Origin: Eopsaltria australis
Taxonomy: Eukaryota; Chordata; Aves; Passeriformes; Petroicidae
Reading direction: 5' to 3'
Length of the DNA stretch: 64,000 nt
Assembly: GCA_034509425.1 (NCBI GenBank)
Contig: JAVTVJ010000076.1
Coordinates: 3,224,001 to 3,288,000 of the forward strand
A program made the position numbers and the translations under genes. Position 1 is the stretch's first letter; each line of letters starts with the position of its first letter. Of the stretch, positions 25,892 through 39,816 are shown piece by piece. The notes beneath the pieces are model-generated. The model ran no database searches. It was not told the origin of the DNA and saw only the letters and a program-made list of their open reading frames with translations.

Positions 25892-25919
25892 TAACAGTGA
25901 GATCTTACTCTCACTGTTA
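25892..25919. other. Perfect 11-bp hairpin with 6-nt loop
   Basis: TAACAGTGAGA at 25892-25902 is followed by TCTTAC and then its exact complement TCTCACTGTTA at 25909-25919. The stem has no mismatch. It is too short for a pre-microRNA. It is not a bacterial-type terminator in this context; function unknown. Confidence 0.7.
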
Positions 25920-28900
25920 ACACTGACTGTTTAATCTTCATTGGCACTGTGGAAATTGCTGTCTGAGAATTTAAAGGCTTCAGGATGAGTAACTTTGCTG
26001 CTTGGGCAACTCCCAAAGGGCCCCCCTTACACTCGGTGAGCATCCTTGCTGGTGACTGGCTGTGATTTGTCACAGAGAGGATAAATCATCCCCTTCTATC
26101 CAATTCAGTGCCAAACACAGAGCAGTGAGAACTGGGCAAGGTGGCCTCTTTGACTTTGTTTTGAAAAGGATGAGGCAGACAGTGAGTGTGTGTGCAGAGA
26201 TCCCTTTTCCCAAAGGGGAGCGTCAGGCCTTGACATCAGAAGGCTTTCTCCTGATGGGATGCTGATGTCCAAGAAATAAAAGCATAATGGGTTTTCCTAG
26301 AGAGTGCCCCAGGGGGTCTCTGACAAGGCTCCTTTCAGCCATCTCCCTGCAGTGCACTGGTTTCTCTAAGACAGTAATTTACACTCCAGTTGTTTTGTAC
26401 AGGAGCCTTCTGCACACACAGAAGAGGTTTGTAGCCTGCCAACCCTGTATGCTTGCTGGGATTCAGCACAGCAGTAACTCACATAGAGCATTGCACAGCA
26501 GCCCTAAATGCGACAGCATGCTGTATAATCAAGATGAAAAGGTTTAATGTGAACCCAAATATGCTGCGATTGCTGCATACGTGGGCTGAATGAGCATGCT
26601 CCTGCTGTCGGGGGAGAACAGTCATTTGAGAAAGGGGATCTTTTATTTTCTGTGTTACTTTGGAAGTTTAAACACTGCCAGCAAAATGACATCTCACTCC
26701 TGTGAGTAATCCACTGCTGAGAGTCAACACGAAGGCAGCATCCTGCATTTTTTTAGATGTTTTGGTGGGAAGCAGCAGAAGAGATGAGGAGTTTGATGGA
26801 GCATGGGGATGTTCTCAATTGTCTTTGGAGGTCAGCAGTGACCATGTTTGCCTTCTTCTGGAGCTCACTTTTAGCTGCCTTGTAGCTCATGCAGATCAGG
26901 TGAGTTTTTGGAGGCAGATGGACCACTGCACATCTGATCAAGCAGGGACATGGGGAGTCCAGGTTTTGTTCCTGGTTCTAATTCAGGATCATAATTGCAG
27001 CCAAATCTTACACTCTTGATTGATAAACTGGATAGCAGAAGCAACATTACTCCTTGTATGCCATGTCTGTAGATAGAAGAAACCTCTTAATAGACAAGTT
27101 GTCACTTCCTTCCACATTTTTATAGACTGGCACAGCTCACCATGGCTATTTTAGGCAGTCAAACTGCAAATGTATCACGTGCATTTGGATCTGTTTGAAG
27201 GCAGCCTTCAGACCTTTCAGGATTGTTATCTGCAGTTTGCTCTGTGGGTTTTAGAGAGATGAAGAGTTGCTCCTGCAGGAAGAGCTGCTAAAAAGCCGCT
27301 GATAGCAAGATTTGGGCACTGAAGTCACCCTGGCAGCTCATGCTCTCACTGGGGGCTGACTCTGCTGCGGGGGCACAAGTACACGGTGGCAAGGGCCCTC
27401 CTCTTTGGGCTTGGGGTTTATATGGGTGCTCCAGGGAAGAGGACAGGAACATCAGCAGCCCACCCATGTGTGTCAGGATTGAAAAGGCAGTGTGGGCAAT
27501 CTCCCATGAAGGCCTTTTTTTTTCTCACCTTGATATTTTTATTAAAATACAGCCAAGCATCAGTTTGCGCCTCGGTACGCACTTTTATCTCATGAGCTGA
27601 TATTCATAGGTACAAGTACTAAGTGAATAATATAGCACATGATCTCATGTGAAACCATAAATCATTCACACTGGAGAACAAGGCAACCTTGTTCTGCAAA
27701 CTGGTGGACACTGCAGCCTAAGTGTAGCAGGTCCGAGAGAGCAAGCTGGGATTCTCCTTTATAGTTGGCAAGAGGAACATATTGCAAACCACAGTTTTAT
27801 AAGGGGGGTAGGAAACATGTTTTTCAAAAAGTTGAGGTGACTCTAGGGGTTACATGACTACAGGGAAAGACGTTCCCCTGGGCATTTGTTTCCCAGCTGT
27901 GTATACACGAAGCAGCAATGGAGGCATTCCTGGAGCTCAGCATCTTCAGCAGCTGTGAGTCAAGCCTAAACACTGGTGTGGCTGCCAGGAGAGCCAGGGC
28001 TTTTCCTCATAGCTTGACTTTTGTGCTTGGGAGGGCTTGGGGTTGCTTTGGCAGAGCACAGGGTCACAGGGCTGTGCTCCTTTGTGGGTGGTGTGAGATG
28101 GGGAGGACAGCAGAGCTGCCGCGGAGCAGCTGGACTGACCAGCCCCCAGGAGTGCTGCATTCGGCCTGAGCCGAGTTGGTTACTCTAGGGTCAGAGGCAT
28201 ATGGAAGAAGGTAAATAAAACAGAAGATGGAGTTAATAAAAAGAATTGATTGATCAGAGCTGTAAATTCTTATTTTTATTTCATATATATGGGTGTTAAT
28301 TTCACAGCACAGGGGTAATTTACTGCATTGATTTATTATGTTTCTGCGCTCTGGAAAAAATGAGTTTTAATTCAAACCATTGCATTATTTTGTTCAGTGT
28401 TAACATATTTTGAACAAACCGAGTAAGCTTCTTTCCAGTCTTATGTAGATTACTTAAGAGATTCTTTAACTTGACAACAGACCAAATTTCACTCTTGTGC
28501 ACATTGTTATTAATAATTTACTCTAAAATTATGTTTGTGTGTCTGGAAAATCTGCTTACACCTTGCTTAGCCTTTTGCTGGCACCATTTAAACAGAAGCT
28601 GACCCCTGGCACCCCTGAAGTAGTATTTGCTGCAGTGGTTAAGGCAGGATTCACTAGTAGGTTTAGAAATAGTGCATGTAGGTCAGTACATCTTTGCAGA
28701 GCAGCAGTACTCTGCCTCTGGAAGTTGTCTCTGAACTGTCACATCTGCACCTAGATTTGGAAAGACTGGATATTGTCATGCTGAAGTAGTATTAATATTT
28801 ATATAAGCTAATACAGGGTTAGTGAGTGTCAGAATTTAATTGGTATGAATGCTACTCTTTTCAGTAGGCTGGGCTTTGCTTTCTCTTGCACTCACAAAGC

Positions 28901-29145
28901 CAGCTGGCATAGAATCCTGCTGGGTCTGAAAGCCACATTTTCTCTGCCACACTAAAATAGTGCTTCACCCTCCTGTCATGCATCCTGATTGTTACAGCCG
29001 CTTTTCTTTGGTTTGTCCCAAGAAACCCACACTCATCTTTGCTCTCACAGACTGAGGCAAATCCAGTGCTCCTCTGCTGCTCCACATCCTGATGGCTGCC
29101 AGCAGTACAGCTGCTGAGTACACAGTGCCTCTTTCCAGCCCAAAA

Positions 29146-29298
29146 ATCATAGAATCATGGAATGGTTTGGGTTGGAAGGGACATTAAAAACCCCCCAGTT
29201 CCAACGCCTCTGCCACGGGCAGGCACATCTTCCACTAGACTGAATGCTCAGAAGCCTGTGCAGCCTGGCCATAGACATTTCCAGGGATGGAGCAGGGA
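29146..29298 (-). mobile_element. CR1 3'-end fragment, antisense (about 150 bp)
   Basis: The plus strand reads, in order, TCATAGAATCATGGAATGG, TTTGGGTTGGAAGGGACAT, AGTTCCAACGCCTCTGCCA, CTTCCACTAGACTGAATGC, AGCCTGGCCATAGACATTT and CCAGGGATGGAGCAGGG. This is the reverse complement of the avian CR1 3' region. It is the best-preserved CR1 tail in the window and is 5'-truncated as usual. Confidence 0.92.
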
Positions 29299-30384
29299 TT
29301 ATCCTTCTATCACACTAAAATACTATACATGCTGTTAGAGCAGACCTTTCGGAGGGGATTGCTCTGAGCGACTCTTGAGGGTTCCCCAGTAGTCCTGGAG
29401 GGTTTCTAGTTTTCTCAGTGTGTTCCAGTGGTCGAGGGACACTCACCTGTCTTCGTTGCTCCATCCATGCTGCTAAACTCTTAATAAACCTCCTCTGAAA
29501 TAACATCTTTTGTATCTTGTAAGCATCTTTTGTATCATGAAGGCTATGAGCTTTTCCTTGGTTTGTAGTCTAACCTGCAGTCTTTCTCCAAGGTGCGTTT
29601 TAGGTGCTATAGTTATCAAATTAGAATATGTATTTTGAATTTTGATGGCGTTGCAGGTCATCTCCCTCCCACTGGGTGCTCCTTCTGCGGGGTGTCTCCC
29701 TTATGTGCGTTGGCTGTGGAGCCCTTTTTGGAAGGTCGTGTGTATGATGAAAATCAACTCTGCAGATCATGTCGTAGCATGAATTGCCTGGAAGTGTCCT
29801 TGCCCTGTCCAAGAACAGAGAGGACCTTGCAGAAGTAAAAGACATTGATCGTGGGGCTCTCCAGTCGGTGGTGAATTTGAGGGAATTGCTCTCCCTTTCC
29901 TTCTGTGCTCTTTAACGCTGTTGGTACGAATGCTGGGTTCACCAACAGTTGCGGAGTCCAGCCTGATATATCCATCACTGATACGTGGCCATAACTAATA
30001 CAGATTTTTACAATGTAATTCCCCTACCACATTAGCTGGCTTCCATTCTCTGTAATTTACGTTGTATCAACACATGCTAAATGATCTACTTTCTTTGCTT
30101 GCACTTCTCTATTATTTAAAAGCATGGCTCTTAATGACTTCTTTGTAATACACTCACTGTTAAAAATTGAGCTTGGGAGCATTTTAAAAGCTTTAATTTC
30201 TGCTTTGGCATGTCTTATTCTTTACTAGACACTGCATTTCCAGTGGTTTGAGCCCATGGTTAACAGCTGTAAAATCAAAGGACCATGGATGTTGGAGTTA
30301 CATGCTTAATCACAGTTGGGACCTATAAGCATTCTAGGCACTGTACAGCATATTAGACAAAGTTCCTGCCTTAAGGAGTTTGTC

Positions 30385-30452
30385 ATAATAACAATAATAA
30401 TAGTAATAATTAAGAAAAAAAGAGGAGAAGAAAAAAAAATAGGGAGGAGGAT
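30385..30452. repeat. Composite (ATA)n / polypurine tract
   Basis: An imperfect ATA trinucleotide array (30385-30411) runs directly into an A/G tract to 30452 that has one interrupting T at 30440. The purines are A-runs broken by GAGGAG and GGGAGGAGG. Confidence 0.85.
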
Positions 30453-30782
30453 GTAAATCAAGTCCATCTGCTTGCCAGGGCACGTTTATCCCCCAGAGTA
30501 CATTTTCAATTAGGTACTGAGCTGCAGCACAGCAGGGATACAAACTCTGCTTTTGACTTTGAGTGAGTCACCTCACTTCATGATTTTTCTTTTTTTCTTT
30601 TGGTTTTGTGTAAGTTGAAGTATTTTCTTACCTTGTAAGATTGTCCTGTAAATGAATTGATTGTAAATTAATTCACAGTGTCAGATATGCAGATCAGATA
30701 TGCTCTGGAAATGGAAGTTATTGATTTTTCAGGCATCTTGCCATTAATACATGTGCATTCACAGTCATATATTCATAGGCAT

Positions 30783-30797
30783 AAAAAAAAAAAAAAA
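30783..30797. repeat. A15 homopolymer
   Basis: Fifteen consecutive A followed by GAGAAG. No adjacent LINE or retrocopy was recognised. Confidence 0.9.
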
Positions 30798-31189
30798 GAG
30801 AAGCATCACTTCCAAAATGGTAGGATGAAGAGGAATATAAAATGATTTTAGACTAAGTAGAAGTATTGTCTAATGGCCAGACCACTGATTCCACTGAAAA
30901 TGACAAAATTTGGGCTCATCCAGCAATCCAGCATGTCTCTTTCCTCCTCCCTTCCTCCCTGGCAGCAATTTCCTTCTCAATCTGTGTATGTTATCTGTGG
31001 AGAAGATAAAGGTGTGAGCTGTGTCACCTCAGTTGCAGCTACAGTAATGCTGCTATTAATAAAATAATAAATCCAGTTTTATCATTTCTCTTAAACAGAG
31101 CTGATCTCTGCTAGCAGTGGGTTTTTATTCATGAAGCACTGAATATGGCTGAGATTGCTGGATGTCTCTGCTATCAAGTGCCTCTTTTA

Positions 31190-31231
31190 AAATGGCATTT
31201 AAAGAGACAATATTTCTTATAAATGCCATTT
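31190..31231. other. Perfect 12-bp inverted repeat, 18-nt spacer
   Basis: AAATGGCATTTA at 31190-31201 and TAAATGCCATTT at 31220-31231 are exact complements. The left arm is itself nearly self-complementary (AAATGGCATTT-like). It lies in unannotated intron. Confidence 0.65.
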
Positions 31232-34200
31232 CTTTGTAATCAGCAGATTTATACTTGGTTTATAGAATTTTTAACCTATGTAGATCTCCATGATGACTTC
31301 TTTAGACCTCTTTCACAGTAAGAAGTTTAAGGAGTATTCCCGTTGCCTTGAGTGGACAATTGTGTCCTCACTCAATGCAGCACCAGTTTTTAATCTGAAC
31401 TCCCCGTTTGCTTCAGTAGAGACTTACATCTGAAGGGCATAAGCATGGAAGGGCCAGTGGGACGGAGTTTTTTTCTGATGGAAGAAGTTGCTGTCCGATA
31501 ACCAGACAGCTCCCTTCTTTCTTGTCCCAGCACCAATTCTGGAACAGCAACAATTTTGCCACTAATCTCATAAATCTACATTGTTGTGCATTACATCAAT
31601 CATTAATTATTTTTGAAAATGTTAGCAAAGCATATCTTCTGTCTATTTAGAAGTAACTTTGTCAATCAGCATAGCTGTGAAACTCATTTTTCTACCTTGT
31701 CTGTCAGTTCAGTTCCTCTATTTGTAAATTTCCAGAAGTCATGGCTAGGCAGAACTGATCAAGAAATCACCTACCTTTTTAATAGGCTGTGCTTTTCCTT
31801 CACTAATTTGTAGTTAGGGCTGTTCCATTCACTTCCAGATAGCCAAATTCTCTTGTTAAAATTACTGTCAGTGGCAGAAGCACAGCTGAGCTTGCTGGGT
31901 GAAATTGTACCACAAGTACTGAGTAACAGCCCTGGTAAATGTATGCACAATGCATATGCTATGGATATTTGTCATATCCTGCCATATATTATTATGATAT
32001 TATCAGCAAATGTCCCTGCGTTACAGTAATTGCTTGTGGTCCAAGTCTGAACTCTGGCAGGAGGAATTAGGTCGGTGAGTTCAGGATGCTGAGGAGTGGA
32101 GCCTGTGAGTGTGGAGTTCATGCTGGGGCAGGGGTCTGGAGAGGGAACTGTCAGGGAAGAAAATAAGGCTGTGATGTTAGCCCAGTGGAGGTGAAAGCTT
32201 GGGACGGGGGTAGTTGATGGGGTTCTTTTTTCCTTTTTATTTCACACTGCTTTTTAATCAATCAAGTAATTTGTGTTTATCTTTTCCTCAACAGTCAAAG
32301 TCACTGCTGGTGTCTGTGATGTTGGATGCTGCAAGCATCCCAAGCAGACAATATTAAATCAACTTTTCCCCCTTTTGCTCAGGTGCAGTGAATGTAGTCG
32401 TACTGTCATCTTAGAACAGGCACTTTCCATGGCTTGAATAGTGTTTCACCTTGTTGTGTGAGCAATCTCTAAAATCTCTTTATGGACTGGAAGTTAGAGG
32501 CAAGGAATGTAGTTCTGGTTTACTCTTAGTTAACATCCGATCCTTGGTACAAATGGTGATGTTTCCTGTTTGTAGTCTTAGATTGACCTATGCTGCATGT
32601 GGAAATTAAAAAAAAAACAAAGCTCGGAAATGGAAATAAAAAGAGAAGGCAACTGGGAAGGCAGGTGTGTTTGCATAAACCATAATGATATCAGTAATCA
32701 CCAACTATTAGTTTTTCTTTGTCTTCCATCACATGGGAGGTTGTGTCAGCACCTCTTAAACCCCCAAAGTGTCATCACTTCACAAGTCAGCTAAAGGAGT
32801 CTGTTTAAAAGCTACGCTTAATAGTGGATTGTGTTATTTTTCCCCTTTTTTCTTCTGACTCTGTTTCCATCAGAGTTATGCTGTTATAACCAGAGCTAAT
32901 TATTTTCTGTGAAATTACTCTCCCTCCGTTCCCCTTCCCCTTATGTTAATGAGAGTGTTTTTCTTTTCCTGGGAAGACTGACACAACTTCTTTGAAATTA
33001 GTAGTGTTGTTGCCAGTTAAGTATGTGACCTTATCTGTGTAATTGTACAGATCGCGCTGCCATATGTCTGCATGCACAGAGCTTAATTTAACCAGAGACA
33101 TACATGTGTAAAAATAAAACAGTATCTGGGGGTTAAATATCAGAAGAGCCCCCTAATCACAGCTTTCACATTATACGCAGCTTTCTACAGAGCTCGAAGA
33201 GCTCTGAAGTTAAATCTTAAAAAAACACTCTTTGCATGGGACCATGCTCTTGTAACCTTGATTGTTGTGTGGATTCTACTACACTTCTGATTCCTTGCTT
33301 GCTGTTCCTACTTTGTTTCTCCCCCTGTGGTCATGTCCTCCATGCTTTTTGGTAAGGTAGGATGGGACCATTTTTGGTTTTTTCAAAGCAGAGAACTGAT
33401 GCAAAGAAAGCATCTAACTCATCCAATGCCAGGAATAAAAATATGGTCTTCATTTGCTTTCAAAGCAAATGGCCACATACAACGCAAAGCCTTATGACGT
33501 GGGTCCAGCCCATCCTGCCCTTCTAAATGCAAGGGTGCCCTGGCACCAGTGTTTTCTGCCATGTGTACAGAAGTTACCTGGGCATGTTGTAGCCCCAGCA
33601 GAATCTTACTTCCTATCCTGTTTCCAGCTAGCCCACTATTTCCCATCCCTGCCTTTCAGTTCTTCCTTGTCTTTCTTTTTTCTCCTGCTCAAAAGCAAGC
33701 CTGGGCTGCCCACAGGAGAGAAAGAATCACAGTTTGCACAGGGACAAGGAGTCTCAGATGGCTCTGTTGGAACCTGGGCATCTAAGGGCAGAGCTGACTC
33801 TTGTCTTTTAAGGGGATTAAGCAACCATCTTCTTCATCAGCTGAACAAAGGCACAGGCCTCAGCGTTAGTGATGGTGCTGTCATGGAGCAAGGAAGCAAA
33901 CCCAGAGCTCTGGAAGTCCCCCACCACCCCCAATAGTCATGTTCTTTCTTTGTCAGTACTACATTTGCTTATACTTTCTGTGCAGGAACGTTTCCTCATT
34001 GCTTCCTGTATGTATGAGTCAATGTCATGACATGCTGTGGGTTTGTTGCATTCTAAGAGAAATTTAATGTTTGTGTCGGATGAGTTGCGTGCAAGGAATC
34101 TGTGCTGCAGTGATCTATTTATATGGTAATTAGCAAGTAGCTTTGCAGCTCTTAAAGGGATTTGGTTTGAAAACTAAGTATTATTTCCTGAATTTTAACT

Positions 34201-35839
34201 TACCAAGAGTGTATTAACAGCAGTGCACATTCACTTTCTTTTTTTAATGTAGCCACAATACCCAAAAGATAAATGTAAGTCTGCTCCGCTAGAGAATATT
34301 TTGGCTATAATTAATTTTGCTTCCATTCACCATATGCTTGTATTTTCTGACCTTCATTTTATTCACAGACTCTATGTAATAAAATGTGCAATATTAAAAC
34401 AAAAGTTGCTTAAGAAGCACAAGTGCTTGTGGTGCTACATCTTCAGCTGAATTATGTAGTTTGTGCCACCTGAGAATTGGACCATCTTATCCTTAAGAAG
34501 ATCTTATTGTGGAAAGGTGCTGTCACTGCTCAAAGATGGTGAAGTTATTTTTGTTAATAGGAGAATGAGATGAGTTTTCTTAAATCTTTGAAGAAATGCT
34601 GTATGCCCACTCAGATCTTTTAGGAGAGGCAAACAGGGATTGAGAATCTTCTCTTTATCCTTATTATTCTATGTTCTTGAGACACGACCTGGGAATGCTC
34701 TGCAAATGACGCAAAGAATAATTGCTGCTAAATTTAATTTATTGAGTAGGTGTGAATTAGATTAATTAAACAGAGAATAAACACACACAAGATTATCCAA
34801 AGTAGCTGCATGGATGGAAAAATGTTAGACTATATTAACTGCTTAGTTATGCATGATGCTGAGATATTTTTCATGTGAGTCTGTAATTTCTTAGGGGATT
34901 TCTCTCAGGTTTTTTATTTCTTTCTCCTAACACTTAATGTAATGCAAACTGATTAAGGGAATGCTGTGCATTAAAGGGAAAAAAACTAAGGCAAACACAT
35001 GCTAAAGAATTAACTCGAGTAGTCTATTGGGTGAGCTGCAGCTTTGACTCAATAATATACCCGTGCCCTGCATTTGTATGCGTGAAAATCCCTCGGCTTG
35101 GGTTGGATTCACTTTCAGAGGATGGAGTCCTTTGAGAAGGATGCACAGCTCAGCATCAGAGAAGCAAATAGGCAGGATTTGGATACAGTCCTTGTTTAGT
35201 CAGCTGGATGGGGGTCTTCATGCCCCACTCCCAAGCTTAGCTCCTGTCTGTCGGTTCATCTCTCCTCCTGCAACCTGATGTTGAGCAGGGGGGATTTCAA
35301 TAACTTTTTATTGTACTCAGCCTGCAGGAGGATATTTCCTCTCCACCTCCAAAACTTCTATCTCTGCTTTCTGCTTGAAGTCATTGGGCAAAATAGCTGG
35401 GATTTTGCAAACACCCCACAAGGCATAAGCCTAACCTCTTTACCAGGCTGCCTTATTAACTGCCGAAGTGCAGTACTGAGAACGTAATTAAGATTTAATG
35501 GGAAGACGGAAATTTCAGAAAAGAAAAGATTCCTATGTAGAGAGAAATTATTTTTGCTTATAAACAAACATGAGGAAAGGAGATGAAAACATGAAGAAAA
35601 TAATACAGGTTTTGTTGAAGAGATTGTATAAAGACAGTCACATGACACAGAAAATATTGCATGTCCAAAACTGTTTCACCCGCCTATGTGTATGGACTTG
35701 GCTTTTGTCATCATGAATGCTCACCCCCACCTCTAATAGTTCCTTCGGGTAAAAAAAAAAACCAACCCAGAATCATATCCTTAAGATATCTTAATTTCTG
35801 AACATTGAGTCCTGCAAGAAAAGTAAGAAGGATTGTGGG

Positions 35840-36652
35840 GGTTCAAGTTGAGTTTGTTTTTGTGTTTTTGTTCCTGGTTTGGTGTTTTTTTTCACAAGTG
35901 TGGTTTTTTTGTGGATTTTCTTTAGTGCTTTTATTTCAATTATTTAGTAATTAAAAATAACTCATAACTAAGAAGCCAGTCAGGAAAAGCAAAACCTGTG
36001 CTGCCTTTTGGTGAGCTGAAACGGTGACTTATTTTTTTGATTATTTATTTGCAATATCGTGGCACCTTTGTAGCTACAGTCGCGAGGCAGCACCCTGCCG
36101 TGCTTGGCAGGATAAGTGGAGTAAAAGATGGTTGCTACACCGAAAATGCTCGCAGTTTAGGGAGAGCCTGAGACAACAGATGGGGAAAAGCAGATGGAGA
36201 TGCGTCAGAAAAACCAAGGCGGTATTGATCAGTGCTAAGTTTGTTGCTGGGCACTCTCGGTGTGCGGAGGAGTGCAGACCAGGCTTCTAGAAAAGGGAGC
36301 AGTGGGCAGTTTGGACATGTGCTGGCAAGGTGCCCTTGTGTGCCATGGGCTTCGTGCTGGGGCTGCAGCTCCCAGCCTCTTGCAGAGCTTGCAGGGAGAG
36401 GCTGCAAGGGGTTGGCTCCAAAAAGTATACAGGATATATATAAATTCTGCATCTGTATCTATGGAGAGATTTCCCTCCCTCTCTCTGAGGTGTGTATATA
36501 TAGATACAATTTTTAATTATTTTTCCTTCAAAATTTAGCACAAATTGCAAAGGGTTGGGTTTGGTTGGTTTTGCTTTGAGCTTTTTGTTTTCTGTCTTTC
36601 TTTTTTTGGTTTTGTTTTGTTTGGGGTTTTTTTGCCCTTTTTTTAATTAAAG
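35840..36652. repeat. G/T-rich low-complexity tracts
   Basis: Two plus-strand G/T-rich tracts lie at about 35846-35925 and 36552-36652, with runs of GTTTT, GGTTTTG and T7-T8. Between them (36060-36420) is ordinary mixed sequence with short unrecognised open frames. No gene is seen. Confidence 0.55.
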
Positions 36653-39600
36653 GATTTTTCAGCAAAAAACATTCAGAGTGGATTTTTTTTCGTTATTGGA
36701 ATGTGTATAACTTTGGAGGTTTTTTTCCTCATCTCCTTCTCAGTTTTCATGAGAAAAGAAAGACAGTGGCAGTCTTATAAGAGAAGGGCTTAACTGCTCT
36801 TTGACTGGGACATGAGGGCAGTCTCCTGGAAAGACTGAAGTTCCAAACTTGATGTCCACCTGTGCTCCTGAAAGGTGAAATTCCTTTATAGTCTGGAAGA
36901 GCTGGCTACTGTCCTCATAATATTTTAAAAAATAAAATACCTAATGGAGCATCCCCACCCTTATTCCTACACTGGAGCTCTCCAGGGCTTTTGTCGCAGG
37001 GATTTATAGAGACACTTGCTCTCTGCAGCCAGGGAAGGATCCAGGAATCTGAATACTTGATTTCTCATTGGTAATGATGTGCATATAGATAGGTGTACCA
37101 GAGTTAAAATCCTACGTTTTCTTTACCTGTCTACCTGTGTGGGCAGAGAGACTCAATGCTAAATGACAGTCAGACATTTAGCGCAAGATTCTCATCTCTT
37201 TTCAAGCATGACTGGATCCTGTGTTAATCCACCTACTTAAAAGGATCACATCACTGTGGTTCTCAAAATGCCCTTTTTAAAACATAAAATTTGCACTACC
37301 ATACCATGGGGAGCTGAAGAATTTCATTCAGTGTAATTTGTCAAGAAAAATTTAAGAGGTTGTGTCTTCATAGTTTGTGTGTGCCTGCATGGGGACAGGA
37401 TTTCTGACGAAGATTTTCTTTCATCTAACAGATAAAAGGCATAAAAGACAGTGAATTTAGAGTAATTCAGACTAGAAATAGTCCTATTTTTCTGGCTCAG
37501 GATAGTTGTAGCTGTAAATGTGCTCTTCCAAGGTTATGGTCCAGACATAAAGGCCAAGCAGCGAAATTCCCTGACCATTATTATCCAGGAGCACAAAACA
37601 GATGATCTGATCTGGACTAAAAGGCATATTAATGCATAATGAACACAGTTTAAGTCAAAAATTACCATAGCAGTAGAGGGGCTTTATGGCAGAGCTCTGT
37701 GTTGCACAAAAAGCTGGGAGGAGAGGCCATGTCTCTTCTGGGAATGGATAATATATATTCAAATACAGTGTTGTCCCATGTTTTTCTCCTCTGGGCTTCT
37801 TGAATACCATTATTGCTGTGAAAAGTTATAAATAAATCAACAAAAGAAAAAATTGTTATATATATTCCTATATTGATTCTAACAGGATTAAAATAAGAAA
37901 ACATTAACACTGACTTGCCTCACATAAGGAACAGGATTTTCTTGTTCTGTCACAGCTTGAAACATTGCAGACCATATTCCTTTTAAATCACTCTCTCACT
38001 GATAGCAAGGTGTAATGGAGCTTTTCAGACTCTTGTTACAAATTTTTGGATTAAAAATTTCCTATCTGTTACAAAACATCAATAAGCACATTCAGTGAGG
38101 TGTGGGGTAGGAGCAACTTGTTCCATTTCTGGGGGCATGTAATATTTTATCATCTTGCAGCCTTCTTTCAATTTGATATGCTGAGAGAAATTAATTTGAC
38201 TGTTTACAATATTTAATTTTCAATAATTATTCAAGCATTAGAACGACAGGCATTTACAGTATGTAGTAAACAGATGGATTAGCAATTGTGCATGTAATTA
38301 GAATTTACACTTAAAATACGAACGTGCATTTGAATACTCAGTTACCTTTAAAAAGAGAAAAGGTATAAATAAAACTGACTGCCTTAGAAATTATTTGTAG
38401 AGTCCATGAAGTGCCCTTCATAAGTGAGTCTTTGCCAAAAATATTCATTGAATTCTGATTGCAAGTTACATGTAATTTTTTTTCCCTAAGATAAGACTGA
38501 ATTTCTCGGATTGGTAGTTTTTCCATGCTGTTGTGGTTTCAGAATCACTTTTTCCCAGCCTCTGCAGAGAGACATCCCCCCTGCATCACTGTGTCCATGC
38601 TGTGGGTGGTGTGAGATGCAGGGTCCTGACTCCTGCCTGGCACCCAGTCCTCAGCCCTGCCTTCACCAGAGGTCCACTTGAGTCATGACACTTGAGAAAT
38701 GGTTTTGTTAGGACAAGATAAATCTTTCCCAGAAATTGTGGAACTGTCAGGTTGTGAAAGTACTCTAAATGAATAACAGTCTGATCTTATTACTTTAGAG
38801 TTTATCCTTTCCCCACCTTGAATTGTGTTGCAATCTTTCATTCGGTCAAAATTGATTTGTAGGATAGATGACACAGAGACCCCTGGTGAAATCACCAAAA
38901 ATGCCTGCCTGGAAATGATTTTTAGAAGTGACTTTTGAGAATCCATTTTAGATGCCTTTGCAAATACATTCTTCCCAGATTTTGGTGTGGTCTCCTAACA
39001 TGGCTCCTGGGTTGAATGCTTTGATGCTGTGCATGTGGCATGTGCACCAGGCTGTCTTCATCAGAGCTGCTGTAGAAGAACCCCATCTTCGTTTTTCTCT
39101 GTTAATTTAATAATTTTAAAAAACCTAAAAAAACTCCAAAAACCAACAAACTCCACTCTTTTGTCTCATGAATACTTTGGAAAAAATGGGCTATAAATGT
39201 AACACCTTCAAGGAGACAGTTTCATCCGGCTCTCAGTGAAGTCAATGGGATTCTTGCCATTGCTGCAGATGGGTGTGGGATTGAACCCTTAGTGATTGTC
39301 TGAGTGTGAAATGAGAAAACATATTCAGCCAAGTTCATTTGAAATTATTAGAGACAAATTCTCATCTAAGGTAACAGTTGGAGCTGATTTCCATGGCCTT
39401 TCAGTATATTGACCATAAATCATGTTGTGAGTATGAAATACTCCTTCCCCCCATATATACCTCCTCCATTTAAAGGGATTATAATTTAACATAGAAAACA
39501 AAATTCAAATCGCTGCTTCTCAAAAGTTTATTGGATTTAAGTAATTATGCTTCCTTTAGGAAAAAAATAATTAAATGAAGGTAGTTATTTTCCATTCTTT

Positions 39601-39816
39601 CTACTATATTGTAGTATGGATTTTCATGCTATTGTTCTATTCACAATTGTAATGCAATTCTATGTATTTATTTGTTGATGAAAGTGATTTTTTTTTCTAG
39701 GCCTCCCAGCACAGTGCATGAGAACTCCCCTATTTTTCCTGCTTGTGATATTTTCTGGTTTAGAGATGGAAGCAGAGGTTTTATGGAGTTTTTGCAGTGT
39801 GACAGGATAGTGAATG

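Noticed and set aside
33454..33936. 160-codon plus-strand frame
   Set aside because: Residue composition is unremarkable, with no domain, no splice context, and overlapping frames on the other strand; consistent with chance.
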